From Taenia hydatigena (lineage: Eukaryota > Platyhelminthes > Cestoda > Cyclophyllidea > Taeniidae): a stretch of 64,000 bases of DNA. Below, piece after piece: positions 11,347 to 24,535 of the stretch (position 1 is the stretch's first letter; every line of letters starts with the position of its first letter). Under the pieces are notes generated by a model. That model worked only from the letters and a program-made list of their open reading frames with translations. It was not told where the DNA came from and did not search any database. The position numbers and the translations under genes were made by a program. The stretch is from positions 14,554,148-14,618,147 of the forward strand of contig JADWOT020000009.1 in assembly GCA_036345935.2 (NCBI GenBank). Reading direction: 5' to 3'.

Positions 11347-14300
11347 TAATGTACCATGATGCCCTTATGAGCTTGGTTTTAATCTGTAACCCTATAATTT
11401 AGCTGGTCGCAGTGGATCTGATGCTTCTGCTCTTACACCGTATTTTATTTTGCGCGGAATTCATTGGAGAACGTTTGGCAAATCAAATATAACAAACTGC
11501 CATCCAAGTGCCTGCATCTAATTCAAAACAAAATGTATGCAAGCGCTCTTATTTTATTGTCGAATACCTAATTTCCTTAGTCAAGAGCCCGAGAAAGGAG
11601 GAAAGGAAAGATGAGTTAGAATGTTGGTCTTGTGCGGTGAACAGCTTACCCGTGCTTCAAGTAGAACAAAACAGAGTCCTGTGGAGGTGTGCACCCTACC
11701 TTCACTTGAAGCTGCATTTCAATAGACCTCCGTCAGACTAACATGCAGGAGATCAAACTTAACTAACGAAAATTTTGAATGTCATTTTTTTTCAGAAGGT
11801 TGGATGAGAGGATTAGTAGTGACAACGCAAGGAAGAGTGTCACAGGTACCAGCACTCTGACTCACCGATTGCCTGATTTTAATAAAGCACTCTACGATTT
11901 TCTTTATTAAATGGCTACCATGATCACTAATTTCCATCGCCTAAAATTTGGTTTAGTGGGATCACTTGACTAACAGTGCTCCACGCAGTGGTGTAATAAA
12001 AGGTAAGAAGTGCTATTAATCACTGACCGGCGAGACAGTATGACATTAGACGCTGAAACGATCTAGAACTCTTAACGGGCAATGGAAATGCGCCTGTCTA
12101 ATGCTTTCGTCATGCCAGTATTATTATTGCTGCTTTTGCATTTATGCAAGCGGACTTGTTTACTTCGCAACTCTAAGCTTTTAATTTTCTCTACGCGCTG
12201 ATATCACCCTCAATGTGTGCAGTCCCCACCAAACAACGTACTGCGATACCGCAAGTCATTTGTGAATTTCGCACGAGCATTTTCTATGATGGCTGTTTTG
12301 ATTATTGACAATTTAACTATAAATCTTAGCATTTCGTTGTTAGTTGTGACAAATCAAAAGCGTTTAATCACCGCCAAGTTATTGGCTAGCATTGAAGCGA
12401 TTTCTTTTGTTAAGAAAAAGGAAAATCGATTGTCGTTCGGCAAGCAATTTTTTGAGAAAACACCTCCAGCTTTTATATTTTTGCTAAATGTGTTCCATTT
12501 TACAAGATATTCCACGGCAAATATACCTCTGTACTAAACATAGGTAAACTCACCCGATACAATGGCTAATGGGTTGCACCGACTTGTACGAAGAGCTTTT
12601 CCAATCCTGGTGCGCTAACAGAGAATGACGCTCAAGATATGGGATCGCGATTGGTCGTAAGATGAGGAGTAACATAAATGTGAGAGCATTCATCTCAGAA
12701 TGCACCCGAATCCAAATCCGATGTCAACACAGTCCTCAATTTCGCCTGTGATGATAACAAGAGGGCGAATTGGTCCCATCCTTCTCTTGTCACTACTTTA
12801 CTCATCTTACTCATCCTCACTGTTATTAATCTGCAGATTTCCTGCCATTTTGGAGTGCTGCAATCGTTTATTGAGAATTCGGAAGGAAATTCCATAAGCC
12901 ATTGTTAAGATTCAGCTTAATGCACTCATCACATTGAGCGGCACCTAAATGCCTAGGAGTATCGAAGGAACTTGGAGATGTATAAAGTTTCACCCACTCA
13001 TAATAGTGATTCCTCCTCCACAGTAAGTTGATAATGCTTTACAATAAGCAATCTGTCCTTGGAACACCACATATTACTTTGATCGTGCTCGATGCTAAGG
13101 CTACTGCGCATTACCCTACCACCACGCCTAATTTAAACAAAAATGCCCCAATTCTGCTTGTCTTTCCGACGTAGGTTTGCAATGTGAGGATGCCAATTCA
13201 ATTGGGTAGTTTTGACACACAAGAGATCAGCGCAATTCAGTGAGGGACAAATTATTCGAGTGACCAGCCACTGACTTAATAGAATGAAAATAACCAAAGT
13301 TTTGTCTTGTTGTAATGCATTCCTGCGTCGTTGAATTCTAAAAATTTGTAAAATTCCAAGTTTTGATAGTCTGAAGATGCTTGCCTTATGTTAGGCGATG
13401 AATGTCGGCTTAAATATGCATTGATTTAAGCGGAGGAAGAAGCTTGGCTGCACATGCAATGACTGGTCATGCTCTGCCGTACTGTCTTCCTCTGCTGTCA
13501 TATTGCCTTCCGAAAGAGTGATAAAATGCCCGCTAGGTTTGTTGCGGAGACACTCTAGAAAGTTTTCAGTGACCGTGAGGCTGCAAATGAGGTGCTGTTT
13601 AGTCGGTTGACATCATTGCAATGTTGGACTGTTTACTAGACCAGGTAAAGTTCCAAGTTGGCAAAGTGTTCAGTGTTTGTACACAGATAAGAATGGAGTT
13701 GGCGAAAAGCATTTTGTGTTCGTGTCATTAATCTTTGCACCATCTCACCAGACATTACTCAAGCCTTCCCATATGATGCAAATCGCGAGGATTTTTTGTG
13801 CTATGTGTACTCCGTTTACTCAATTTTCGTCCACATTGCGTTTTTTATATATGAGAATTGAGGCTGTGAGGCGTATGCGCTTGCTGAAGACCTTGTTCTG
13901 CTTTGCCGACAGCATGAACTGAACATCCACTGAGTTGTTCAAAAATGATGGGTAGATGCGCAAGCGATTTAAATAAATGTTGAGGGTTTCTTTTAGGATA
14001 ACGTACATGTAGTCGATTGCTAGGCTCCACATTGCCTTCGTTTGGTCACATTCCGCCGCGCATTTGCATTAGCACTTCGAGCACACAAAGGCAAACGAAA
14101 AAAGATGGGTGGATTTTTCTTTGAATTCTCAAAGTAAGGCAGAGTGTTAAAACTTCACGGTCTCGTCTTCCTACTCCTGTGGGCCATTTTTGTGATTTTT
14201 ATTGTCTAACCACTTGGCACTTTAAATACTGGATTGTACAAAACCAAGTAGGATCAGTTTCACTGGATTTCAGCATAAAGGACCTTTCAGAGAACCACTG

Positions 14301-16100
14301 TTAAGAGCAACTGCGCAATGCGTAACTACAGCATGCCATGCGGAAAGCGGCATACCTCACTTGCCCGTGAAGGCAAAAATGCGATTCGTGTCATTACAGT
14401 GGATCACATCCACTTGGCCGTACCTCTTAAAACCGTGTAGAGAAAGCCGCGATAGATCTTGGGGGCGATCGCGATGCGTCGCCGAATTTTCAGAGGTCAC
14501 AAATATTTACAGAAGTGATGAATGTCCTTCGATATCGCAAACAAATGTGCGAATAAACAATAGAATGAGAAAAATTTCTAGGCAAATAATAAACTAAACA
14601 ATGAGGCAAATCAATCACAAAAATAACGTGAAAGAGCGCTGACAAGCTCCAGCATTTGACAATTAGCGGGTTAGCTGGGCCAAATCGTTGGCTTTGACCT
14701 CTTCATAAAAGCGGATGTTGAGGGCATCCCCAGCCCTGATGTAGGCGTCGTGAGTGTAGAAATCACCGCATCACGCTAAGCTGAACTCCAACAGTGTGGA
14801 TGACGACTGCTTACGGAACACTGGAAAGCGAAATGCGCTTCAACGCAGGCCAATCTCAGCAAAATGTTCACATGTCTTTTAGGCACTCGAAGGAGAAAAC
14901 AGGTAACATACTACACCTCGAAGATCCACTCAAGTTCACCTCTACCAGCAAACACGATTGAAAATGATCCCCCATGTGCCTGGCAAATTACAATGAGAAT
15001 TAGAGAAACAACCCCAATCAGGGATAAATATCTGCAACAATTTGCAAATCTGATCCGCTGGGCAAGTCTTTTGTCTTCCACACTGAGCATTTTATAAACT
15101 AGGCATAACTACCTCCCACTCATCTCAATCTCCGTCGATTTTAAGGTTCTTTCAAGTGTTGATGCTTCCTCAAAATGGTGTGCCCTCTTTATTCTTCCTA
15201 GCCTTCTTCGAAAATGACCTGCTTCACGCTTGCTTGTATACGCCCCTTTCAGTTCGGTAGTCCTGAATGAGCTACTGGGGTCGGCTTGCATTATTAGTTC
15301 CTGTACTTCCTAGCTTCTCTCCACTGTCATAATGTGGCCTTGGTGACTATGTTTTTTAGGGAGCAATCAGCTGACAGTAGGTTGACGAAATGCCACTGAG
15401 ATGCTATCTCACTAATTTCCTTCTTATTCTGCCGACACATACCCTCCTTTCCATCTGCCCGATATCATTGGGATCAATTTCAAACTACTTTTTTGAATGC
15501 AGGTCTAGTGTGACTTGTGTAATCTTCCAATCCTCCATTCACCAATCTTCCATTCTTTCCCACTGCTACATCCATTCGACTCCAACGACTCTCCTTAAAA
15601 AAAGTCATGAATCAGAATAGCCAAAGAACCAAACATTCGGCTACGCCAAGCCATCTTGATCGAGGCAGATCCATCCGTCGTGCAGCAGGGTTGACACCAC
15701 TGCAGTCATGCTGACATGGCCAAAGATATGTTTTTATAAAACAAAATGAGTGATAAAGGTCTAATATACATAATAAAATGCTCTTTAGGAGGCGTAAGCC
15801 ATGGATACGCACATTTGATGGCAGATTCACCTCTAGATATCACATCCGAGTCATTTAATCTATCCTGAGTGGGAATGTCTAGAGTCGAGGCCCGATAACC
15901 GTCTAATTGCAGTAAATGAGGAGGACGAGGATAAGACAATGAGTGTATGAGGTAATGCGATGTCTTGCGACAACATGGCATAGTTTCGAGTGCTTTGCTT
16001 GCCACGCCTGTTTCCGAAATGAGAGTGCTCTCTTGAGCACCTTCGCATTGCTGCAGGAAGATCTGTAGCACAATCAAATGACCCTCAGAAGAGAAACTCC
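11347..16100. other. Long stretch without recognised gene
   Basis: I found no supported exon, repeat pair or RNA gene in this 4.7 kb. Open frames such as 12217-12537 (106 codons) and 15706-16131 minus (141 codons) lack family resemblance and convincing paired splice sites. The segment looks like ordinary intergenic or intronic DNA, and seems to be outside the duplicated parts of the window. Confidence 0.4.
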
Positions 16101-16739
16101 TCGACAGAGGATGGCTTCCGTCAAGTGCCATGATTGTAGAATCTCAGAAGTTAATTGACTTGACAGAGGCGGATGTGGATGCCGGAAGTTGTTTACTGAC
16201 GTACTGTAAATCGTGTTTGGTTAGGAAGCATCAAGCTCTTGTCACTGTCAGGACGCCTAAGTCGGCTCTGTTAAGAAGGCTTGAAACTCATAACGTAGGT
16301 ACCTCGACATCTACCAGTTGTGAGACAGTCACTACAGCTGACACACTGACCCAGTGGGATGGCGGTGTGGGCTGTGCTAGCCCCTTCCCCTCCAGCAACT
16401 GGACGTTAGAGATGAAGGTGTTAGGGGAGAAAGGGCACAATGCCACCTCACTTGATGGAGTGAGCAAGTTAAAAGATCGGGAGGACACACACAAGGCGTT
16501 GTCTTTGCAATCGGTCTAAAAGAGCGGACATGCATAGCCTTAGTGGTCAAATGACTGTCGAGCAATGTTTATGGGCTGCGGCATTCACTGTGATATCAAA
16601 CTTACCTTATACGGATATGGGGATCCATCTGCTCACACTTCAATATAGTTAGCTACAACATTTTTCCTGCCATTACTTGCGAAGTAGACTACAGACAACT
16701 TTCAGTAGAACTTAATGGATGTCACTCTCCTCATCTTGA

Positions 16740-19144
16740 TTTAAAATGCAACTTTCTGTATATCGGTTTTGGAGGTCCGTTCGTGACAATCATGCTGATA
16801 ATTTTACCATGGTGAAGAGTGGAAATAATCCATCGAGCTCATTTCAGGCATGGATTCAACGCTTGCCAGATGCACGAGAGGATGTGCTGATCAAAATGAA
16901 CTTTCGGCTTCAGCAAACGCATATGCTACATCCCAAGCTTATTAATTGATGAGTCCAGTCATTCATATAATTCCTTCATCAATATTTACCGATTCTTGTT
17001 GCCATTTAGCTGATGTCTGCATGCAGATTTGATTCAGATAGGAGTGTTTGCAGCCTCGAACTTTATGCCTCAAGCACTGCTACCTATCCCACTCACGCGC
17101 TATTGCACTTCTCGTGAGTTAACCGAAGATGCACTACGTCTGCAGCACTTCTTGAGGGAGTATTTTGGCTCTATTAATTGGTGGGAGGGATACACCTCCC
17201 ACTCCTCATCGTCTGCATTCCTTTCGTGTGTTGACCCTGAACATAGCAGAACCATTTGTGAAACAGAATAAAATGTCACCGCATTGAGAGGCCGCAAAGC
17301 TGATGTTGTGATTATGGATTCGGCCATAGTCGTAGCCCAGCATTGTGGTGGCTATCAGGAAAACAGACGTACAACAGCAACACCACACAACATGCACTGA
17401 GTTCCACACGTATCAAATGCGCATCTTCGTCCGCCACACGTCGAAATGTTCCACGCTGTCCTTCGCGCAATTTTCTTTCACCATCAACGCCTCTACCCAG
17501 TCTCGTCTTATTCTTGCCGTCAATCTACTGTCCATTCTTCATTGCCTCCTTCTTCCTTGTCCTCCACACTGCAAAAGCTAGTGTATCGAGAGCTTATATA
17601 AATCGAGAACTCAAAGGTAAATAAACTTATCCCTTCTTTCCTCCACTTATCATATCAATTTCCTCTCTTTCACCCCTTTTTTCTTTACTCATCGTCTTAA
17701 GAATTGTCTTAAGTGGTACCATAATCATTTGGACCCATCAAGAGACAACTGTGCAGTTGCGTCAAGCATATCACTCAATTGCCTGATCCCTATACTAATT
17801 CTATTTTGACTCATTGTTGAAATTTTCTTAATCCCTTCACCTCTAGTCGCACCACACAGATGGATAATCGACCAGTGCATTGCAAAGGATGTTTTGTTTC
17901 ACCAACACTGTTGGCGGCTGCAGGCTGTAGTAGTTTTAGGTGGATATTTTTAATTGTCTGGTTAAGTTCAGTGGCCGAAGTGATCAGAAGTGTGTGGGTG
18001 AGGAAGGAGGAATGCCGTGCAATAGTTAAACAGCCTTAGATCAGCTCACTACCGTTTTGACAGCATAATATTCTGCCCATGCCTACAGATTGCAAACCCT
18101 TCTCCGCTAAAGCATTCCATGTTGTGATAGACTGGCATTGACTTCGGTAGAACTTCTGATCCATGAGTTGTAAGTGATAGTTAATTTGACATTAAACGGC
18201 AGATTGGCAAAAGAAAATCACACCAACATACGCAAGACACTAAGATGATTGCCAAGAAGAGTAGAATTGCTTTGAGAATAAAGTCTTATGGAAATGACAT
18301 GAGGATGAATCTGGACCACAAATTCTGATGGCCATTCACAATGTATCTAATCCTTATTTGACGAGCCATGATGCACTGGGTGGTTGGATTTCATTTTATA
18401 ATCTATAGCTAAACAAAATTGTTCCCAATGAAATTCAAATTTACTGCTGACGTACTGTCCGTGCCTGGCTCGGACTCGAAACACATTGTTATATGGAGTG
18501 ATCACGCACAACGTTTCCTTGGGATACATCCGCGTTGACAGTCATCCAAGCATCAATGTAGTCTTCGATGTGCCCTACTGTGAAGCAAGTGCCTACGATA
18601 TGAGGAATCGCATTATCAAGAAGCAAAGCATACTTGACCTCCTAATCACGATCATTCCTCACACTCACAACACCCAGCATGCCATGCTGTAGACGCATGA
18701 GTTTTCCACCCATTTGACTTTGCAGTGGTCATTGACACTAATGCTACTTCCTTCCTTCTCTTCAGCTGTTTTGGTGAAAATAAGTCACGATGCAACCCAT
18801 TACGATCTGCTCTAAGGAGTATCATCACACCCACCATAACTGTTCGTCAACTTACCACTTCCCTCATGCCATCATCTCGTCCCAAACATCCGTGCTTGCA
18901 TCTGCCTAGTGAAAGCCTATTCGGCGAGTTATGGACTCCTTTCATACATGACTCTTGTCTGCGCTCGATGCACTTTACCTGTAGCGCCATGGATTTTGGC
19001 GAAGAAAATAGATTATTTGTGAGTCAAAAATGGCGAATGGGCTTGCAAATAAACCGCGAAATGGGACATGCTCATGCATGGGTCAGATATCAGCAAACTG
19101 AACAAGGCATCATGCCCTACTGGGCGGCTTGTACGGCCACTTGA
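16740..19144 (+). CDS. Scattered candidate exons, unidentified extracellular-like protein (uncertain)
   Basis: Several plus-strand segments look coding and are bounded by splice-like sites, but no continuous model could be built. Candidates are about 17029-17112 (FDSDRSVCSLELYASS, followed by GTGAGT), about 17343-17580 (CSTLSFAQFSFTINAS), about 18490-18620 (DSHPSINVVFDVPYCE) and about 18726-18840 (after TTTGCAG; VIDTNATSFLLFSC). The mixture of cysteines, N-glycosylation-type NAS/NAT sites and beta-rich sequence resembles the gene that starts at 20279, so a related neighbour is possible. A competing minus-strand frame at 16288-16494, with a GAG|GTACCT donor-like end, also looks plausible. Family and strand remain open. 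Confidence 0.25.
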
Positions 19145-20221
19145 TGTTCAAAGCAAGAAAGGTGGATGATTGATTGCGTCTGCATCAGGACCGGTCTGAA
19201 GCATGTTTGACGCTTGGGGAACACGCAGAGAATGCCAGCTGATAACTCAAATGCCTTTGCATCGTGTCCCTTGCAAATTGGACTAGAACCAGACCACTGA
19301 TGCACCGAGCAATTTTGCGTTCCAAATAAGCTGTTGAGTAGTAGATGAGTTGAGGCTGCGAACCAATGCTGATTCGATTCCGCTCATTTTGTACGAAGTG
19401 CCACCACGTCGAATCTTTAGTTTGATTCTTTGGCGTGGGTTAAACACATAACAGCAATCAACTCCTCATAGAACGGCTTTGCTTTACTACGATTGCGGTG
19501 AGAGCTCGTGTCGCTGCATTTTCGTCATCACTCACTGTGCTCACTCAACATTCAACGCTTTTGTCAAGCTTCAGATCTTCCAGAAGAAACTCGTCCATTG
19601 CCTTTCTAAAAAACAACATAATTGATGAACTACTTAGCACACATGGTAGCACTTCAATTAGACTAATTTCCTCAGAGCATCTGACTTGCTGTGAGAAAAA
19701 TAATTCCGGACAGGCCAATTGGCATCACTGACTAATGCTGACGCTAATACAATAAACAGCTCGTTCACTTTAAACCATCTGTAAGGAGAGGGATCCATTA
19801 GAGAATAGCACTTTGAGTTTGTCGATATCCGGCGGTAGGCATATACTGCATGCAAGCCGCTTTTAAGAGAGCCAATCCTCTGCAAGAGTAGGGAGAGGAA
19901 AGGGTGTGTTGTGTTCTCCATGGCGTTTTGACAAGGTATTTAGCCTTAATTACCAGTTAGAGTATTGTTTTGCCTATTTTGGTCACTAATGTGGCACACG
20001 TAAATCACCGTAATAATGGGGACGCATAAAACATCCCAATTGTGTGCCTAATTTGACTATTACCTGTGCCCATGTCTAACCCCGTTCACACCTCATGTAT
20101 TCCATCCAATTCAATGGAAACAATAGAACCTCAAAAGCGGTACACTTTGCTTTGATGGTAGCACACTAGAAGTGGTCCATTGTTCCCATTCATATATGTA
20201 GCTGCAATGTGCTTGGTGAGG

Positions 20222-20230
20222 TATATATAG
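20222..20230 (+). promoter_or_regulatory. TATA-like box upstream of the 20279 start
   Basis: TATATATAG lies 49-57 bases upstream of the ATG at 20279. That spacing would put a transcription start around 20250 and leave a very short 5' leader. The evidence is the motif and its spacing only. Confidence 0.4.
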
Positions 20231-20278
20231 CATGAGCACAAAGCTCTTGCTCTATAAGTGACATATTAGCCCTCCTCG

Positions 20279-23200
20279 ATGGTATCTTACCTCGTGGTCG
20301 TCATCGCGATCCAGGGCATTTGGGTTTGTGACGACTCAACTTCTGCAACTTTAATGCGTATTTAGAGCGCACTTGGGCACAGATCATCACAGAAGATTCG
20401 TGAGACTGCTTTCGACTTCACGTACAACGTCGAATGCCCAGATGTAGTGTTTGTGAACGAAATCTTCCAGTGCAACCTCACAGTGCTCGACGAAAACAGA
20501 GTTGCACATACACCGAAATGGCAGGGCAGCCCACTGTTTGGTCAGGAATCTACAGGTTCGTCAGCATTTAATGCTGTGCTGTGATGTGTTATGCGCAGTC
20601 ATTAATACCTACTAGAAGTGCCTCACTGACGACTATTGTTTTGGGAGCACAAAATACACGCATAAACGTGTATGCCATGCTGATTTCAAGAGGCACAGTC
20701 AGAAATTGACACGTTTCTTCGCTTTAGGAGGCAACCTCTTACCTCTTGGTGTCGCATCACTGAAGCACCCTCAAGGCAGTTCAATAAATTGCTCTTTACC
20801 AGAGATGTTTGTCCGCGGTCCCTCGACCTTTGAATCGCGTCATCTTCGTTCCATTTCAATGGCGATAGATGGGGTCGAAATCAAGATTACAGTGAGTCAG
20901 CAAACACACGTAGATGGACAGGCAGATAGGTAGAGAGGGGCAGAAATAGACATTGCCAAGCCTACTTTGTCCTATAATTTCGCCAGTTCCGCCTAATTTG
21001 TTGCTAAACTTATCACTATTTGCACCAATTGAGCTGCTTGCCTTTCATAATCCATCCCTAATGAGAGCAACAACAACTTTCTTGAAGCATGACCTCCCTC
21101 CTTGTTCTGGCGCAAGCATGGTGGATTATAGAGGCAAAGCTGCTTCGAATGCAGAACCTACGTTTCATGCTAAGCGTCTGGTACGTACTACCCTGTCACT
21201 ATTTCATTCCTCACCTCCAGCTTCTCTTCGCCCTTCATTTTCTTCTTGCCACCATTCTCGCCTTCGTACTCCCTTGCCTCCTACATATTTTGCCACTCTT
21301 TACACGCCTGCGCTTCTTCTCCCTATGTAGGTATGGACAAAACTAACCAGAAGCCTAAAATGCGATTGCGTATAACCAAAGATCCATGCAATCTCTCAAG
21401 AGGCGATGAAATTCGACTCGAATCCATCAATAGGATGGCATGCGTATGGACAGGCGGAGTGCATCCACAACCATCGAATCACTTGATTCCTGCTGTAAGT
21501 TAGCTGCTCCTGCACAAATCGTATGATTTGTTGTCCAATCTGTCTCTCACACAAGTGTATCATTCGTTCCAAAAAGACCCACGGGTAATTACCGTTTGGG
21601 TGTGTAGAAGGGCTGACAGGCTGATCGTAGGTAGGACCCTCAGAAATGATGGTGGGTCACGTGTTTTCCCCTTGTTACGGACAGACTGCAGTGGAAACGC
21701 TTGCCTCATAGAGTTGCATAGGACTGAATGATATCATGTGGTGGGCAGAAATCATTTGTCAAGGGCTAGATATAATTTGGACTCAACGAGTAACACCTCT
21801 TGGTTTCCGCCAAGTTATTCAGGGCGGTACTCTCATGCTTACTACTGTCACAGGCTCCCAGAAATGATTTCACTTTCAAAATTGTGAGACAGGTGGCCAG
21901 TCGATCAACGAATGGTTAGTTATTAGGTTATGAAGCGATGAGTTAATTGCTCATTGATCTTTAGTGAGGACTGGAATGTGAGGTCTCTGTAGGGTCTGTA
22001 ATTTATTGTGGGTGGGCATACACTGTTACATTTACTCTATACCAATCAATCAGCCCATTTGCAGTTGCCAACGAATGGGCTCTTAAAACGGCCAAGTATG
22101 AAGGGGTCTTATTCATGAAGGCAAGAACTAGCAAAACTGTGTCAGGCCGCACTTGTGAAGGCTACGTGTGGTGGCCTAAAGACCGGCCCATCCAATATGC
22201 AGATCGACATTGGTTTGCAGGTACAGCTGGACGTGTATTTGAGCAGAGCAATACATATCCGTGGATCCTTTGCCCAAGAAGGTGCGCAGTCAGTGGCAGC
22301 CGTATTGGAAACCCATGAATGGGAACAAAATACTGCACCAAGGCGTATAGAAATTCCCATCAATGTGGTCCCCATCAACGCCCAATCAAACTCAGCATCT
22401 GGTATGCTTACTTTGCTGAGTTAAGCACATTAATTTCGCTTCCTCAATGGTAGGACTACTCAAGCCAAAAATTGCTGGAATTGCCATATTTGAGAAAGTG
22501 GGATCAAAGCTCTTCTCCGGATGTGGAAAACGGTTGGATATCTTTAGCATTGGGAGCAGAATCACAGTCAAGGCAGATGTCATTGAAGAAAGCGTCAAAG
22601 AAGTAACGTGGTGCCTCGCAAATCGACAAAATCCCGATCAGAATTCGGAGAAAGTGGTAGGGGGTGCAGAATACACAACTGACTTCGTTGTAGCCGTAAG
22701 TGACTCATATTGGCAGTAAGATTGAATGCACTGCAGGTGGCAGGCCAATATACAATAACTGCTGTCGCGAATGGTGATGAAGGCACCAGTTTAAAAGCCA
22801 GCCATTTTCTCGAAGTCCTTGATGGTGAGGACTTTGCTCTCGCGTGTGAGAAGTACCAACGAAGTAGCATTGATGTGACCCAATCCGGTCGGTCTTTCCC
22901 AAGGTTATGGTCCATACCTTTGCAATTCGAACACCCTCACGGAACTGACAACTTCCACTACTTTCCATGGAACGATCAGAGCATATGCCTTTCGCCGAGG
23001 TTATGGTTTAATTCACCATCCGATTCTGATCCAAATGAGGCAAGCACATCTACAAGCACTGTGGTTGATCTTCCTGCTTTCCTTAGAGCACTGATGTCCT
23101 ATACGCAAAAGTGAGTGTCCCAGCAGAAGGAAGAACATTTGAAGTGAATGAGGTGGATGGCGATATATGTCTGCCTCCGACCGAATTGAAAATGGGTGAA

Positions 23201-23522
23201 CATTACGAAATGACTGTCTACATCAACGCATCTATCAGAAACTATGAGGACACCTACAAAATTCGGCAGAAGAGGAGTTTGGAAGCAAAGTTATCTGTTC
23301 GGTAAGAAGTGCATTGCTTTATCGCGCAACTTTGTAGAGTCACGAGGCCTCGAATTACCGCGGCGACATCGGTCATACGATCACCTGAACATGTGGTCAT
23401 CAGCGCTACAGTTGACGGTCACATTGACTTGAAAAGTGCCAAAATATATTGGCATTTTTTAGTCACGTTTCCTAACGCTACAATTAAGAATATTTTAGAT
23501 GAATCGTGGCGTTATGGAGAAG
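20279..23522 (+). CDS. 5' exons of a secreted or membrane receptor with PKD/REJ-like ectodomain
   Basis: The ATG opens a hydrophobic signal peptide (MVSYLVVVIAIQGIW). Proposed exons: 20279-20323, 20366-20555, 20728-20891, 20950-21184, 21331-21494, about 22146-22401, 22454-22695, 22737-23039, 23087-23301, 23338-23522. All listed junctions keep the frame, except that the start of the 22146 exon is uncertain because its polypyrimidine tract is poor. Introns include 42, 58, 47 (GC-AG) and 36 nt. The product so far is about 660 residues, extracellular, with NLT/NCS sites, ECPDVVFVNEIFQCNLTV near residue 45, and a beta-sandwich ending VAGQYTITAVANGDEG that resembles PKD-type repeats. The last donor (GAGAAG|GTAAAC) shows the gene continues. 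Polycystin-1-like is my best guess, based on fold-like pattern rather than a diagnostic motif. I am confident this is a gene, much less so about the family. Confidence 0.65.
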
Positions 23523-24215
23523 GTAAACTCTTGCATGCCTTCTAAACTATGAGAGGCATTTGGGTGAGGAAGAAAATGTCAGCTAGACAGGAGGATAGAG
23601 CGAGGTGCAGAGTAAGCACAACAAAATGCTTATGAAACAACTGAAGCATTTATGCACTGCCCTCAAAGCAATCTCTGCAGGGAGACATTCCGTGAAGTGA
23701 CTGAACCAACCTTAAACAGTCAGCAATTATGCCACAGGTCATGTGCAAGTTAGCTGTCTAGTGATTGTATCGCCGCACATACAATACCCAAGTCGCTTTA
23801 TGCGAGTAGGTATCCGTAGGCTAGACGACACCCCATACCACCACACGCTACTGCATATGCATGGACTCGCATGCACACGGACATACACTCACAGGTCCAC
23901 CAGCTAGCGCCGTCGCATAACATCTTCAATAGGCGCGCTTCTAATGGGCAAATCCATGAGATGCCTGTGGTAGCTAGGCTGTCAGATCCCATTAAAATGC
24001 ATAAAGTCAAATGTCGGTGCTTGACTCGAATGCCCCTCTCATCTTTGTCCACCTGTTAATTTACACATGTAAGTATGTATGCACACGTTTGGTGCATGGG
24101 GTGTGCATGTGTATGCACCCGTGATGCAATGCAGACCAAATAGCAAAAAAATAATAGGTAATTGCGTTCATTTCGGCGGTGAAGTGGTAAGTTACATCCT
24201 AAGAATAGGAAGAAG
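23523..24215. other. Intronic or intergenic segment
   Basis: Nothing coding was recognised. The right part (about 24060-24215) resembles 52.15-52.32 kb in direct orientation and 35.95-36.12 kb in inverse: a GGTGCATGGGTGTG-type motif, an AATAGCAA-AATAATAGGTAATTGC motif, and then AGGAAGAAGAAGAAG. It is therefore another partial copy of the repeat found in the large palindrome arms. Confidence 0.5.
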
Positions 24216-24219
24216 AAGA

Positions 24220-24535
24220 AGAAGGAGATTGGGCGCATAATCCCTTAGCTTCTTTTTGACTCTTTCAATATGCACTTGTTGTATAATTGTCGTTTGACTC
24301 ATATGTAATAAGTTTAGATGTTGGGTTACAAGGCCTAACAATCGTCCTTGCTTCGAAAGGGCAAAATTCGGGCATGGTTTAAGCCATGTAACAGATGTCC
24401 ACCCTGCCCATTAACCATGTCATCCGCTGACCCACCTTAAATTCACAGCCTAAATAATGACAGTCGCTTTGAATTTGAAAAGAACCCTGTGTTTTGATTA
24501 GAGTACGCCAACTCCGAGTCATATCCCCTAATCGT
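24220..24535 (+). repeat. Dispersed repeat G, copy G1
   Basis: This matches 55.35-55.66 kb in direct orientation over about 310 bases: CATAATCCCTTAGC, TATTGTCGTTTGACTC-type and CCACCCTGCCCATTAACC motifs in the same order and spacing. The copies differ at roughly one base in seven or eight. Each copy sits after a GA-rich or microsatellite tract. It has no open frame of note. A short non-autonomous mobile element is possible, but no ends were defined. Confidence 0.7.
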
